A stretch of DNA of 64,000 nucleotides, taken from positions 148,306-212,305 of the forward strand of contig NZ_JACCHP010000021.1 of NCBI RefSeq assembly GCF_016031625.1, written 5' to 3'. The position numbers and the translations under genes were made by a program. The notes under the pieces are model-generated. The model was not told where the DNA came from, ran no database searches, and was given only the letters and a program-made list of their open reading frames with translations. Of this stretch, positions 45,840 to 53,783 are shown in pieces; within the stretch, counting starts at the first letter, position 1; the number at the start of each line of letters is the position of its first letter. Source of the stretch: Bradyrhizobium agreste. GTDB lineage: Bacteria; Pseudomonadota; Alphaproteobacteria; Rhizobiales; Xanthobacteraceae.

Positions 45840-46700
45840 CTACTGTCCACCCGCCAGGCTCAGCACAAACCGGCTGCCCACGATCAACAGATAGCACCCG
45901 AACGCGATCTCCAGCCTGCGCTTGGACATTGCATGAGCGGCTCGCACGCCCAGCGGCGCGGTGACGAGGCTCATCGGCATCACCAGCACGGCGCCGATCA
46001 GCGAGACGTAGCCGAGGGTGAACGGGATTTGCAGCGCGGCGACGCCCGGATAGTTCGCCGCGGCGGGCCAGCCGGCATAGATGTAGCCGAGTGCGCCGGG
46101 GATCGAGATCAGCACCGCGAGCACCGACGAAGTCGCGACCGCCTGATGAATGGGACGGCTGTAGAAGGTCATCAGCAGGTTCGAGAACAGGCCGCCGCCG
46201 ATGCCCATCAGGGTCGAGAGAATGCCGACACAGAAGCCGTAGACGCGCATCAACGGGCCTTTCGGCAGATCATCGCCGAGCTTCCAGGTCTCGCGCGCGA
46301 AGATCAGCCGGACCGCGGCTGACCACGCAGTAGCGACGAACACGATCTTGAACAGCCGCTCCGGGGCAAAGCGCGCGACCACGCTGCCGGCGATGACGCC
46401 GAGCAGGATCGGCAACCACCAGACCCGCAGGATCGCCATGTCGACCGCGCCGCGCTTGTAGTGTGCCTGGAACGAGCGGATCGAGGTCGGAATGATCACG
46501 GCAAGCGAGGTGCCGACGCAGAGCGGCATCCGCACCTCCAGCGGCACACCGGCGATCCGGAAGCATTCGTAGAACACCGGCACGAGTATAGCGCCGCCGC
46601 CGATGCCGAACACGCCGGCCAGGAATCCTGAGAGCGCGCCGGTTGCGATCAACAGCAGCGCGAGCTCGATGATCTCCCTGATATCAAGATCTGCAATCAC
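45840..46700 (-). CDS. TauE/SafE family permease (sulfite exporter-like)
   Basis: About 286 residues from the GTG at 46700 (IADLDIREIIELALLLI). Eight or so membrane segments, with the family's paired motifs: GALSGFLAGVFGIGGGAILVPVFYECF in the first half and GFCVGILSTLMGIGGGLFSNLLMTFY in the second. These permeases move sulfoacetate, sulfite or other anions. The open frame continues to 46835 but those residues are not hydrophobic or conserved. No taurine or sulfonate genes are near. Confidence 0.9.
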   Translation of the reverse strand: MIADLDIREIIELALLLIATGALSGFLAGVFGIGGGAILVPVFYECFRIAGVPLEVRMPLCVGTSLAVIIPTSIRSFQAHYKRGAVDMAILRVWWLPILLGVIAGSVVARFAPERLFKIVFVATAWSAAVRLIFARETWKLGDDLPKGPLMRVYGFCVGILSTLMGIGGGLFSNLLMTFYSRPIHQAVATSSVLAVLISIPGALGYIYAGWPAAANYPGVAALQIPFTLGYVSLIGAVLVMPMSLVTAPLGVRAAHAMSKRRLEIAFGCYLLIVGSRFVLSLAGGQ

Positions 46701-47219
46701 CCCAGACCTGCGCGGCGCCCGGTCTGCCCGTCCGATATGCACGTTCGGAGCGGCCGCATCGGCAGCTGTAGGCGATCCGATCCAGCCGGTCGACACATCG
46801 CACGGCCCGGCTGAGGGGGAATGCAGGGCGCGCATATCCGCTCGCGGCGTGGGAACCGGTGCGCATGCCCAAAAGCCACGGCGAGCCGGCGGTCCGGCTG
46901 TTCACCCTCGGCATCGTCCCCTCGCACGTTGCGACCACGGGGCTCGCGGCGGCTTAGAGGCGTTCCAATAGTGATTTCAATGCGCCGTAACGCCCGCGCC
47001 CAAGAGATGAATTTAGATTCTTACATTCGCTGGCCGACCGATATGCTGGTATACCAAGACCCTGATTGGCCTTGGTTCATCAAGGCCATAGGGCTGAACC
47101 GAGGTTCGGTTTATGGCGATTTGGTGATTGCGCAGGCCAAATCGACTCCGTAAATAGAGCCCACCTTTCGCGATCCCCGCGCGCCCCATGCTGGGCCGCA
47201 ACAAACATCAAAGCCGCCC
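46701..47219. other. Gap with the sdh operon promoter region
   Basis: About 520 bases between the TauE gene (minus) and sdhC (plus). The first 250 bases are GC-rich and without recognisable features. From about 46970 composition becomes AT-richer, as expected for the sdh promoter region. A 48-codon ORF (47007-47153) occurs here but has neither the codon bias of this genome nor a clear ribosome-binding site. No ribosome-binding site variation or known riboswitch seen. Confidence 0.45.
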
Positions 47220-47618
47220 ATGACCGCACGGATCGAACGACCGCTTTCGCCGCACATCCAAACCTATCGCTGGACGCTGACGATGGCTTTGTCCATCCTC
47301 CATCGCGCCACCGGTCTCGCCCTCTATGTCGGAACCCTGCTGCTGGTCTGGTGGCTGGTTGCCGCGGCCTCAGGCCCGGCGGCCTATGCCCATGTCCAGG
47401 CCTTCTCCGGCAGCATCATCGGCCGGCTGATCGTGTTCGGCTACACCTGGGCCTTGATGCACCATATGCTCAGCGGCATCCGGCATTTCGTCTGGGATCT
47501 CGGCTACGGCTTCAAGGCCAATGAGCGCGAAGCGCTGACCTGGGGCGCCCTGATCGGCGGCATCGCGCTGACGCTGCTGATCTGGATCATCGCCTATGCG
47601 AACGGAGGCGGCCGATGA
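47220..47618 (+). CDS. sdhC: Succinate dehydrogenase cytochrome b556 subunit
   Basis: Membrane anchor of complex II. 132 residues and three membrane helices. Signature SILHRATGLALYVGTLLLVW contains the conserved Ser and Arg next to the quinone site; haem His lies in the segment LMHHMLSGIRHFVWDLG. Opens with RPLSPHIQTYRWTLTM, the usual family start. Its stop overlaps sdhD by four bases. Confidence 0.96.
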   Translation: MTARIERPLSPHIQTYRWTLTMALSILHRATGLALYVGTLLLVWWLVAAASGPAAYAHVQAFSGSIIGRLIVFGYTWALMHHMLSGIRHFVWDLGYGFKANEREALTWGALIGGIALTLLIWIIAYANGGGR

Positions 47619-48031
47619 GCTTCGACGAATCCCACGGCTCTCCGAAGCGTCCCTCGATGCGCACCCCGCTCGGGCGCGTCCGCAATCTCGGCGCCGCGCA
47701 TTCCGGCACGACCGATTTCTGGCGCCAGCGCATCACCGGCGTCGCCATGACGCTGCTGATGATCCCCGCGCTGGTGATCATCATGATGCTGCTCGGCCGC
47801 AACCAGGTCTACGCGGCGCAGACCCTGAGCTCCATCCCCGTTGCGGTGATCCTGCTCCTCTTCATCTTCGCCAGCGCCTGGCACATGAAGATCGGCATGC
47901 AGGTGGTGATCGAGGACTACGTCCATAACGAGAAGCTGAAGCTCACCGCGATCATGCTCAACAATTTCTTCTCGGTCGCCGTGGCGCTCGCCTCGACCTA
48001 CGCGATCCTGAAGCTTTCTTCCGGAGTGTAA
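47615..48031 (+). CDS. sdhD: Succinate dehydrogenase membrane anchor subunit
   Basis: 138 residues, three membrane segments. LGAAHSGTTDFWRQRITGVAMTLLMIPALVIIMMLLG is the first helix and its lead-in; HMKIGMQVVIEDYVHNEKLKL contains the haem His and the conserved Asp-Tyr. Overlaps sdhC (ATGA) and is followed by sdhA after 3 bases, so the operon is tightly coupled. Confidence 0.95.
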   Translation: MSFDESHGSPKRPSMRTPLGRVRNLGAAHSGTTDFWRQRITGVAMTLLMIPALVIIMMLLGRNQVYAAQTLSSIPVAVILLLFIFASAWHMKIGMQVVIEDYVHNEKLKLTAIMLNNFFSVAVALASTYAILKLSSGV

Positions 48032-48034
48032 CCC

Positions 48035-49870
48035 ATGGCCGCTGAGACGAATGGCAAGGGCAACGGCGCTCCCGCCACCAACGGAAAAGCCTATCCGATC
48101 GAAGACCACACCTATGACGTCGTTGTGGTCGGCGCCGGCGGCGCCGGCCTGCGCGCCGTGGTCGGCTGCAGCGAAGCCGGCCTTCGCACCGCCTGCATCA
48201 CCAAGGTGTTTCCGACGCGCTCGCACACGGTCGCGGCGCAGGGCGGCATCTCCGCTTCGCTCGGCAACATGCACAAGGACGACTGGCGCTGGCACATGTA
48301 CGACACCGTGAAGGGGTCGGACTGGCTCGGGGACCAGGACGCGATCGAATACATGGTGCGCAACGCGCCCGACGCGGTCTACGAGCTCGAGCATTGGGGC
48401 GTGCCGTTCTCGCGCACCGAGGACGGCAAGATCTACCAGCGTCCGTTCGGCGGCATGACCACCGAGTTCGGCAAGGCCCAGGCGCAGCGCACCTGCGCCG
48501 CCGCCGACCGCACCGGCCACGCCATGCTGCACACGATGTACGGCCAGTCGCTGCGCCACGCGGCCGAGTTCTTCATCGAGTTCTTCGCCATCGACTTGAT
48601 CATGGACGACCAGGGCACCTGTCGCGGCGTCATCGCGCTCAAGCTCGACGACGGCACGCTGCATCGCTTCCGCGCCCAGACCACGATCCTGGCCACCGGC
48701 GGCTACGGCCGCGCCTATGCCTCCTGCACCTCGGCGCACACCTGCACCGGCGACGGCGGCGGCATGGTGCTGCGCGCCGGCCTGCCGATGCAGGACATGG
48801 AGTTCGTCCAGTTCCACCCGACCGGCATCTACGGCTCGGGCTGTCTCGTCACCGAGGGTGCGCGCGGCGAAGGCGGCTATCTCGTCAATTCCGAGGGCGA
48901 GCGCTTCATGGAGCGCTATGCGCCGTCGGCGAAGGACCTCGCCTCGCGCGACGTCGTTTCACGCGCAATGACCATCGAGATCCGCGAGGGACGCGGCGTC
49001 GGCAAGAAGAAGGACCATATCTTCCTGCATCTCGACCATCTCGATCCTGCGGTGCTCGCCGAGCGCCTGCCGGGCATCTCGGAATCGGCCAAGATCTTCG
49101 CCAATGTCGACGTGACGCGCGAGCCGATCCCGATCGTGCCGACTGTGCATTACAACATGGGCGGCATCCCCACGAACTATCACGGCGAGGTGCTGACCAA
49201 GAAGGACGGCGACGACAACGCGGTGATCCCCGGCCTGATGGCGATCGGCGAAGCCGCGTGCGTCTCCGTGCACGGCGCCAACCGCCTCGGCTCCAACTCG
49301 CTGATCGACCTCGTCGTGTTCGGCCGCGCCGCAGCGCTCCGCCTCGCCGAAAAGCTCACGCCCAACGCCAAGCAGCCCGAACTGCCGGCGAACTCGGCCG
49401 AGATGGCGCTAGGCCGCCTCGACCATTACCGCTACGCCTCCGGCGGCACGCCGACCGCGAAGCTGCGCGAAGGCATGCAGCACGTGATGCAGAACAATTG
49501 CGCGGTGTTCCGCACCGGCGAAGTCTTGAGCGAAGGCCAGAACCTGATCGCGAAGGTGCACAGCGGCATCACCGACATCGCCGTCTCCGACCGCTCGCTG
49601 GTGTGGAATTCGGACCTCGTCGAGACGCTGGAGTTCGACAACCTGATCTCGCAGGCGGTGGTGACGATGAACTCGGCCGCCAACCGCACCGAGAGCCGCG
49701 GCGCGCATGCCCGCGAGGACTTCTCCGAACGCGACGACCAGAACTGGATGAAGCACACGCTGGCCTGGCTGGATGACGCCGGCAAGGTCAGGATCGACTA
49801 CCGCCCGGTTCACAACTACACCATGACCAACGACGTGCAGTACATCCCGCCGAAGGCGCGCGTGTATTGA
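48035..49870 (+). CDS. sdhA: Succinate dehydrogenase flavoprotein subunit
   Basis: Catalytic subunit that oxidises succinate to fumarate. 611 residues. Seen: FAD-binding GAGGAGLRAVVG near the N-terminus, His64 in TRSHTVAAQGG (covalent FAD attachment), the active-site segment QFHPTGIYGSGCLVTEGARGEGG, and ANRLGSNSLIDLVVFG near the end of the FAD domain. A low-complexity N-terminal 20 residues (AAETNGKGNGAPATNG) precede the core. Second enzyme gene of the sdhCDAB operon. Confidence 0.97.
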   Translation: MAAETNGKGNGAPATNGKAYPIEDHTYDVVVVGAGGAGLRAVVGCSEAGLRTACITKVFPTRSHTVAAQGGISASLGNMHKDDWRWHMYDTVKGSDWLGDQDAIEYMVRNAPDAVYELEHWGVPFSRTEDGKIYQRPFGGMTTEFGKAQAQRTCAAADRTGHAMLHTMYGQSLRHAAEFFIEFFAIDLIMDDQGTCRGVIALKLDDGTLHRFRAQTTILATGGYGRAYASCTSAHTCTGDGGGMVLRAGLPMQDMEFVQFHPTGIYGSGCLVTEGARGEGGYLVNSEGERFMERYAPSAKDLASRDVVSRAMTIEIREGRGVGKKKDHIFLHLDHLDPAVLAERLPGISESAKIFANVDVTREPIPIVPTVHYNMGGIPTNYHGEVLTKKDGDDNAVIPGLMAIGEAACVSVHGANRLGSNSLIDLVVFGRAAALRLAEKLTPNAKQPELPANSAEMALGRLDHYRYASGGTPTAKLREGMQHVMQNNCAVFRTGEVLSEGQNLIAKVHSGITDIAVSDRSLVWNSDLVETLEFDNLISQAVVTMNSAANRTESRGAHAREDFSERDDQNWMKHTLAWLDDAGKVRIDYRPVHNYTMTNDVQYIPPKARVY

Positions 49871-49894
49871 TCGAACAGCGAAGGCCCTATCGAA

Positions 49895-50677
49895 ATGGTT
49901 GAATTCGCACTTCCGAAGAACTCCAAGATCACCGGCGGCAAGACCTGGCCGAAGCCCGCGGGCGCGACCGAGCTGCGCGAGTTCAAGGTCTATCGCTGGA
50001 ATCCGGACGACGGCAAGAATCCGAGCGTCGACACCTATTACGTCGACACCAATGATTGCGGTCCGATGGTGCTGGACGGCCTGATCTGGATCAAGAACCA
50101 CATCGACCCCTCGCTGACCTTCCGCCGCTCCTGCCGCGAAGGCGTCTGCGGCTCCTGCGCCATGAACATCGACGGCCAGAACACGCTGGCCTGCACCAAG
50201 TCGATGCACGACGTGAAGGACGGCGCGGTGAAGATCAACCCGCTGCCGCATCAGCCGGTGGTGAAGGACCTCGTCCCCGATCTCACCAACTTCTACGCGC
50301 AGTACGCCTCGGTCGAACCCTGGCTGAAGACGACCTCGCCGACGCCGCAGAAGGAATGGCGCCAGAGCCACGAGGACCGCGAGAAGCTCGACGGCCTCTA
50401 CGAGTGCATCCTCTGCGCCTGCTGCTCGACCTCCTGCCCGAGCTATTGGTGGAACAGCGACCGCTATCTCGGCCCCGCCGCGCTGCTCCAGGCCAACCGC
50501 TGGGTCTCGGATTCCCGGGATGAGGCGACCGGCGAGCGGCTCGACAATCTCGAGGACCCGTTCCGGCTCTATCGCTGCCACACCATCATGAACTGTGCCA
50601 AGGCCTGTCCGAAGGGCCTCAACCCGGCCGAAGCCATCGCCGAGCTCAAGCTGAAGTTGGTCGAACGGCAGATCTGA
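49895..50677 (+). CDS. sdhB: Succinate dehydrogenase iron-sulfur subunit
   Basis: 260 residues. Electron-transfer subunit with three clusters: [2Fe-2S] by SCREGVCGSCAMNIDGQNTLAC; [4Fe-4S] by CILCACCSTSCPS; [3Fe-4S] and remaining ligands by CHTIMNCAKACPKGLNP. WWNSDRYLGPAALLQANRW carries the quinone-site Trp. Ends the operon. In Bradyrhizobium the fourth ligand of the [2Fe-2S] cluster and other Cys are as expected for complex II. Confidence 0.97.
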   Translation: MVEFALPKNSKITGGKTWPKPAGATELREFKVYRWNPDDGKNPSVDTYYVDTNDCGPMVLDGLIWIKNHIDPSLTFRRSCREGVCGSCAMNIDGQNTLACTKSMHDVKDGAVKINPLPHQPVVKDLVPDLTNFYAQYASVEPWLKTTSPTPQKEWRQSHEDREKLDGLYECILCACCSTSCPSYWWNSDRYLGPAALLQANRWVSDSRDEATGERLDNLEDPFRLYRCHTIMNCAKACPKGLNPAEAIAELKLKLVERQI

Positions 50678-50925
50678 GGCGAAGTCCCCCTTCCGCCCCG
50701 GCTTTAGCGCTCGATAACATCGGCAGCGCCTCCGGTGGCACCAAGCCAGGCGAGTTAATCCATGATCGATCTGGACGGCGGCTTCAGGGGCCTTCTGCTT
50801 CGCGCTCCTTTCTCCGGAGGCAGTTCGTCCGTTTCCCCGTGATTGAGGGAAAGGCTGCGGATGAATTCATCGGTAAGAGGCTCCTGCCAAGCGGCTCTGT
50901 CACACTTCGTGATTGAACGGTTTGC
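50678..50925. other. Gap between sdhB and the accessory region
   Basis: About 250 bases without a recognisable gene. A 26-codon ORF at 50762 (MIDLDGGFRGLLLRA) has no ribosome-binding site worth noting. Base composition shifts from GC-rich to AT-rich toward 50900, marking the edge of the accessory region. No clear terminator for sdhB was seen. Confidence 0.4.
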
Positions 50926-50954
50926 TTGATTAATTATTAAATCGTCATTATAAT
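50926..50954 (+). promoter_or_regulatory. Near-consensus sigma-70 promoter
   Basis: TTGATT (50926-50931), a 17-base AT-rich spacer, and a perfect TATAAT (50949-50954). It ends 26 bases before the ATG of the Tat-signal mini-protein, which also has GGAGG 5 bases before its start. Such a strong consensus is unusual in this high-GC genome. Confidence 0.75.
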
Positions 50955-50980
50955 ACAGTTAATTCGTTGCGGAGGATGCG

Positions 50981-51196
50981 ATGATCGAACGAGAAGAGGA
51001 CGATCGGCGCGAATTCCTGAAGACCTGCGGCAAGTTTGCCGTCGTGACGCCTCCAACCATCACAGCATTGCTATCCACGTCCCTCGCCAGCACGGCTATC
51101 GCCCAATCCGGCGGCCGCTTGGTGCGTGGCAACAACGGCTTTGGCAATGGCGGCGGTGACGGCAGCCCCAACGGCAGGCCTGACGGCGATCGCTGA
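50981..51196 (+). CDS. Mini-protein with twin-arginine signal and Gly/Asn-rich tail
   Basis: 71 residues. RREFLKTCGKFAVVTPPTITALLSTSLASTAIA is a Tat-like signal: Arg-Arg-x-Phe-Leu-Lys, then a hydrophobic stretch and an AIA cleavage site. The remaining ~28 residues (QSGGRLVRGNNGFGNGGGDG and on) are Gly/Asn/Asp-rich and disordered. Similar short proteins occur in rhizobia (recollection), function unknown. Strong promoter and ribosome-binding site, two hairpins after the stop, and a position convergent with the peptide-export operon suggest a structural or exported small protein produced at high level. Could belong to the export locus, but no leader of double-glycine type is present. Confidence 0.75.
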   Translation: MIEREEDDRREFLKTCGKFAVVTPPTITALLSTSLASTAIAQSGGRLVRGNNGFGNGGGDGSPNGRPDGDR

Positions 51197-51247
51197 CAAG
51201 CCGGAGACAGCAGGCGCGGAACGCTCTGCCCGTTGCGAAGTTTTCCC

Positions 51248-51319
51248 ATTGCCCTTCCCCAAGGGCAATCCCCGTCTGGCCCCAGCTTCACCCGCCCATT
51301 GCCCCCCGAAGCTGGGGCC
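51248..51319. terminator. Two stem-loops between convergent genes
   Basis: First: ATTGCCCTT (51248-51256) pairs with AAGGGCAAT (51261-51269), loop CCCC. Second: GGCCCCAGCTTC (51278-51289) pairs with GAAGCTGGGGCC (51308-51319), loop 18 bases, followed by ATGTTTGTTTG. Both stems are perfect. Likely terminates the mini-protein mRNA and perhaps the oncoming transporter mRNA. Confidence 0.7.
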
Positions 51320-51456
51320 ATGTTTGTTTGGCTCTTGCAATTAGCTGGTGAGGACGGAACCAGGCCAGCGCCCGGCCGCAAGGGGAATAGATTGGCCTTC
51401 CAGAACCTTCCTGAATTCAAGAGATGCCCATCGAAATCCGTTGGAGATTATTCGCG

Positions 51457-53781
51457 CTAGTTCTTTAGCGTCTCAGGCGAGTCCGGTTTGGGCTTGGCTG
51501 ACGCTTCGACCCGCGTATCGCTCTTCGCCTTCTGACCAGAAGCTGATATTGCAGGGCTGCTTAGATTTGTAACTCCCTGCGCCCTTGTAGAAGTATCGCG
51601 CGTTGGCGGGGGGGTGTTCGGTTTTTTTCTTCTCCTCCCAGAGCCTCGTGATGGACAGCGACCGATGTCGCTCGATTCCTGTTTACGCGAAACGTGAGTG
51701 ACAGACTTGGCGATGTGGAGGACCCGGTCAGCTCCACTGCTAATATCCGGCCTGTGAGCGACATTGATTCTCGTCATCTTGAGGTGCTTCAATCCCTCGT
51801 TAATGTACCTTTCCTTCTCGATATCGAGATGCGCCGTGCCCTCATCCAAGAACAGTATTCGGGGTTGTCGGTAGAGTGCTCGCGCAAGCAGGACGCGCTG
51901 TTTCTGACCGCCCGAGAGGGAGCTGCCCATATCTCCAATCAAGCTGTTGTAGGCCATCGGCATGGCCACGATCTCGTCGTGAATGCCAGCCATTTGCGCG
52001 CACGCAATCATGCGCTCTTGATCGAAGGATGGGTCGAAAAAGCAAATGTTATCGGCTATCGAACCCGAAAGCAGCAAGTCTTCCTGCATCACAGCGCCGA
52101 CCTGCTCGCGATAGGCGCCGGGGCCGATGGCCGAGAGTGGGGCGCCGTCGACGAGGACCTCTCCGCTGGTGGGTTCCAAAAGGCCCAGCATTATCTTGAT
52201 GAGTGTCGTCTTCCCCCCACCGGACGGTCCCGTAATGGTGACGAACTGCCCAGGCTCGATTGCCAAGCTGATGTCTTCGAGCACCAAAGGTTCAGTTTCA
52301 GCATAGCGGAAACAGACGCTCCGTAGTTCTATCCCGCCCGATATTTGCCGTGTGTAGGTCAACGGCTCGTCGAGACCTCGTTCGACTGGGCTCAGCGCGA
52401 TGTCAGCCAACCGCTCAAGGTGCAGTTCGAGAAGTCGGAAATCCAGCGCCTTTTCGACAATTTGCACGGCCTTGTCAGTAAACTGTTGTTTGTAGCTCAT
52501 GAATGCGAAGATCATCCCGACCGTGAGACTCCCATCAAGTGCCAGCCGTACCGCGAGATAGATGGTTAGGACGTACTCGATCCCGAACAGCGCATCATTG
52601 ATCGTCGTGAATGCGATCTTGGTGCGGCCGAGGTGAACATTGGCGCTCACCACATCGGCGTAGCGATTGACCCATTGCGATTCGCGATCGCTTTCACGAT
52701 TGAAGAGCTTCACGCTCTGGATGGCCCTGACGGTCTCGATGAAATTCGAGCTTTCCTGCGCCTTCGCCTCGATCACGGCCAAATTGCGCTCGCGCAATAG
52801 CCAATATAGGCCAAGGCGCAGGGCCGCATAGAGCACGAACGCAGCTATAACGACCAGCGCCAGCTGCGTGGCGTAAAGGAAGATCATCGCGAGCGTGGCG
52901 ATCGCCATCACCCCGTCTATGGCGGCAGCGATCATGCCCTCCGCCAGAGTGTTCCGAATAGGTTCGATCGAGGCGAACCGGGATACCACGTCCCCGATGT
53001 GGCGTTTTTCGAAATAGCTGATCGGCAAGCGGATGAGATGACGGAACAGCCGGATTCCGATCTGGAAATGCAATGCATTTTGCACGATCAGCAGAATGGT
53101 GGACCGCATCGCTTTGGCAGCTACCTTGATGGCCGTGAGGAGGAAGAACCCAAGCGCGAGTACGGCCAAGAAATCGGCGTCGCCTCTAGCGACGACCTCA
53201 TCCACGGTCAGCTGCAGGTAGAAGGGACTGACGATCACGAATGCTTCGAGGATCAGCGACAGGATCAAAATCTGTACAAGGGCGTGCGTCGTGCCGCGCA
53301 GCTGTCCCAGGAAGGTCGAGAATGGAAGCCGCGCTCTCTCGTCCCGGGGAATAAAGGCGTCGGATGGAAACATTTCCAATGCGACACCCGTTAAGTGCTT
53401 TGAGGCTTCTGCAAGCGGTAAGAACCTTCGGCCAGAAGCTGGATCGTGAATGGTGACGCCTCTGCGGGTGACCGTTTTCAATACGACGAAGTGATTCAAG
53501 TCCCAATGCGCGATAGCGGGGAGCCGAAGCTGGTGGAGGTTGTCGAGCTCGAAGCGCAGGGGCCGACACGCGAACTTCAGATTGGTCGCGAGTTGGATGA
53601 GGCCGCGCAATGTCACGCCTTTCAGCGACACTGGGTGACGGCGTCGAAGCGTGTTCAGGTCGATCCGGTGCCCGTGATAAGACGCGACCATGGCCAGGCA
53701 CGCCAGCCCGCACTCGGCAGCCTCTGTTTGCTGAATCACCGGCAGGTGGCGCTGGCGTGTAAGATTCAGCAGACCGGTCAC
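51457..53781 (-). CDS. Peptidase-containing (C39) bacteriocin-type ABC exporter
   Basis: 774 residues. N-terminal C39 peptidase, residues about 10-135, with an intact triad: Cys24 in QQTEAAECGLACLAMV, His97 in DLNHFVVLK and Asp113 in IHDPASG. This cuts double-glycine leaders. Then a six-helix membrane domain (about 160-440) and an ATPase with Walker A GPSGGGKT (518-525), LSGGQ (623-627), Walker B ILFLDE (642-647) and the switch His676. The last ~70 residues form a Lys/Arg/Pro/Ser-rich tail, longer than usual and coded across runs of seven G (51608-51614) and seven T (51622-51628). Two bases separate it from the HlyD gene. Acts with the adaptor and an outer-membrane TolC-type protein, none of which is encoded in the window. 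Confidence 0.93.
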   Translation of the reverse strand: MTGLLNLTRQRHLPVIQQTEAAECGLACLAMVASYHGHRIDLNTLRRRHPVSLKGVTLRGLIQLATNLKFACRPLRFELDNLHQLRLPAIAHWDLNHFVVLKTVTRRGVTIHDPASGRRFLPLAEASKHLTGVALEMFPSDAFIPRDERARLPFSTFLGQLRGTTHALVQILILSLILEAFVIVSPFYLQLTVDEVVARGDADFLAVLALGFFLLTAIKVAAKAMRSTILLIVQNALHFQIGIRLFRHLIRLPISYFEKRHIGDVVSRFASIEPIRNTLAEGMIAAAIDGVMAIATLAMIFLYATQLALVVIAAFVLYAALRLGLYWLLRERNLAVIEAKAQESSNFIETVRAIQSVKLFNRESDRESQWVNRYADVVSANVHLGRTKIAFTTINDALFGIEYVLTIYLAVRLALDGSLTVGMIFAFMSYKQQFTDKAVQIVEKALDFRLLELHLERLADIALSPVERGLDEPLTYTRQISGGIELRSVCFRYAETEPLVLEDISLAIEPGQFVTITGPSGGGKTTLIKIMLGLLEPTSGEVLVDGAPLSAIGPGAYREQVGAVMQEDLLLSGSIADNICFFDPSFDQERMIACAQMAGIHDEIVAMPMAYNSLIGDMGSSLSGGQKQRVLLARALYRQPRILFLDEGTAHLDIEKERYINEGLKHLKMTRINVAHRPDISSGADRVLHIAKSVTHVSRKQESSDIGRCPSRGSGRRRKKPNTPPPTRDTSTRAQGVTNLSSPAISASGQKAKSDTRVEASAKPKPDSPETLKN

Positions 53782-53783
53782 AC

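Noticed and set aside
47007..47153. 48-codon ORF upstream of sdhC (MNLDSYIRWPTDMLVYQDP)
   Set aside because: Trp-rich reading looks tempting, but there is no clear ribosome-binding site, codons do not fit the genome, and the sequence is where the sdh promoter should be.
51457..53781. Type I secretion (RTX toxin) exporter with degenerate C39-like domain
   Set aside because: The Cys-His-Asp triad is complete, so this is the peptidase-active, leader-cutting class rather than an HlyB-type exporter.
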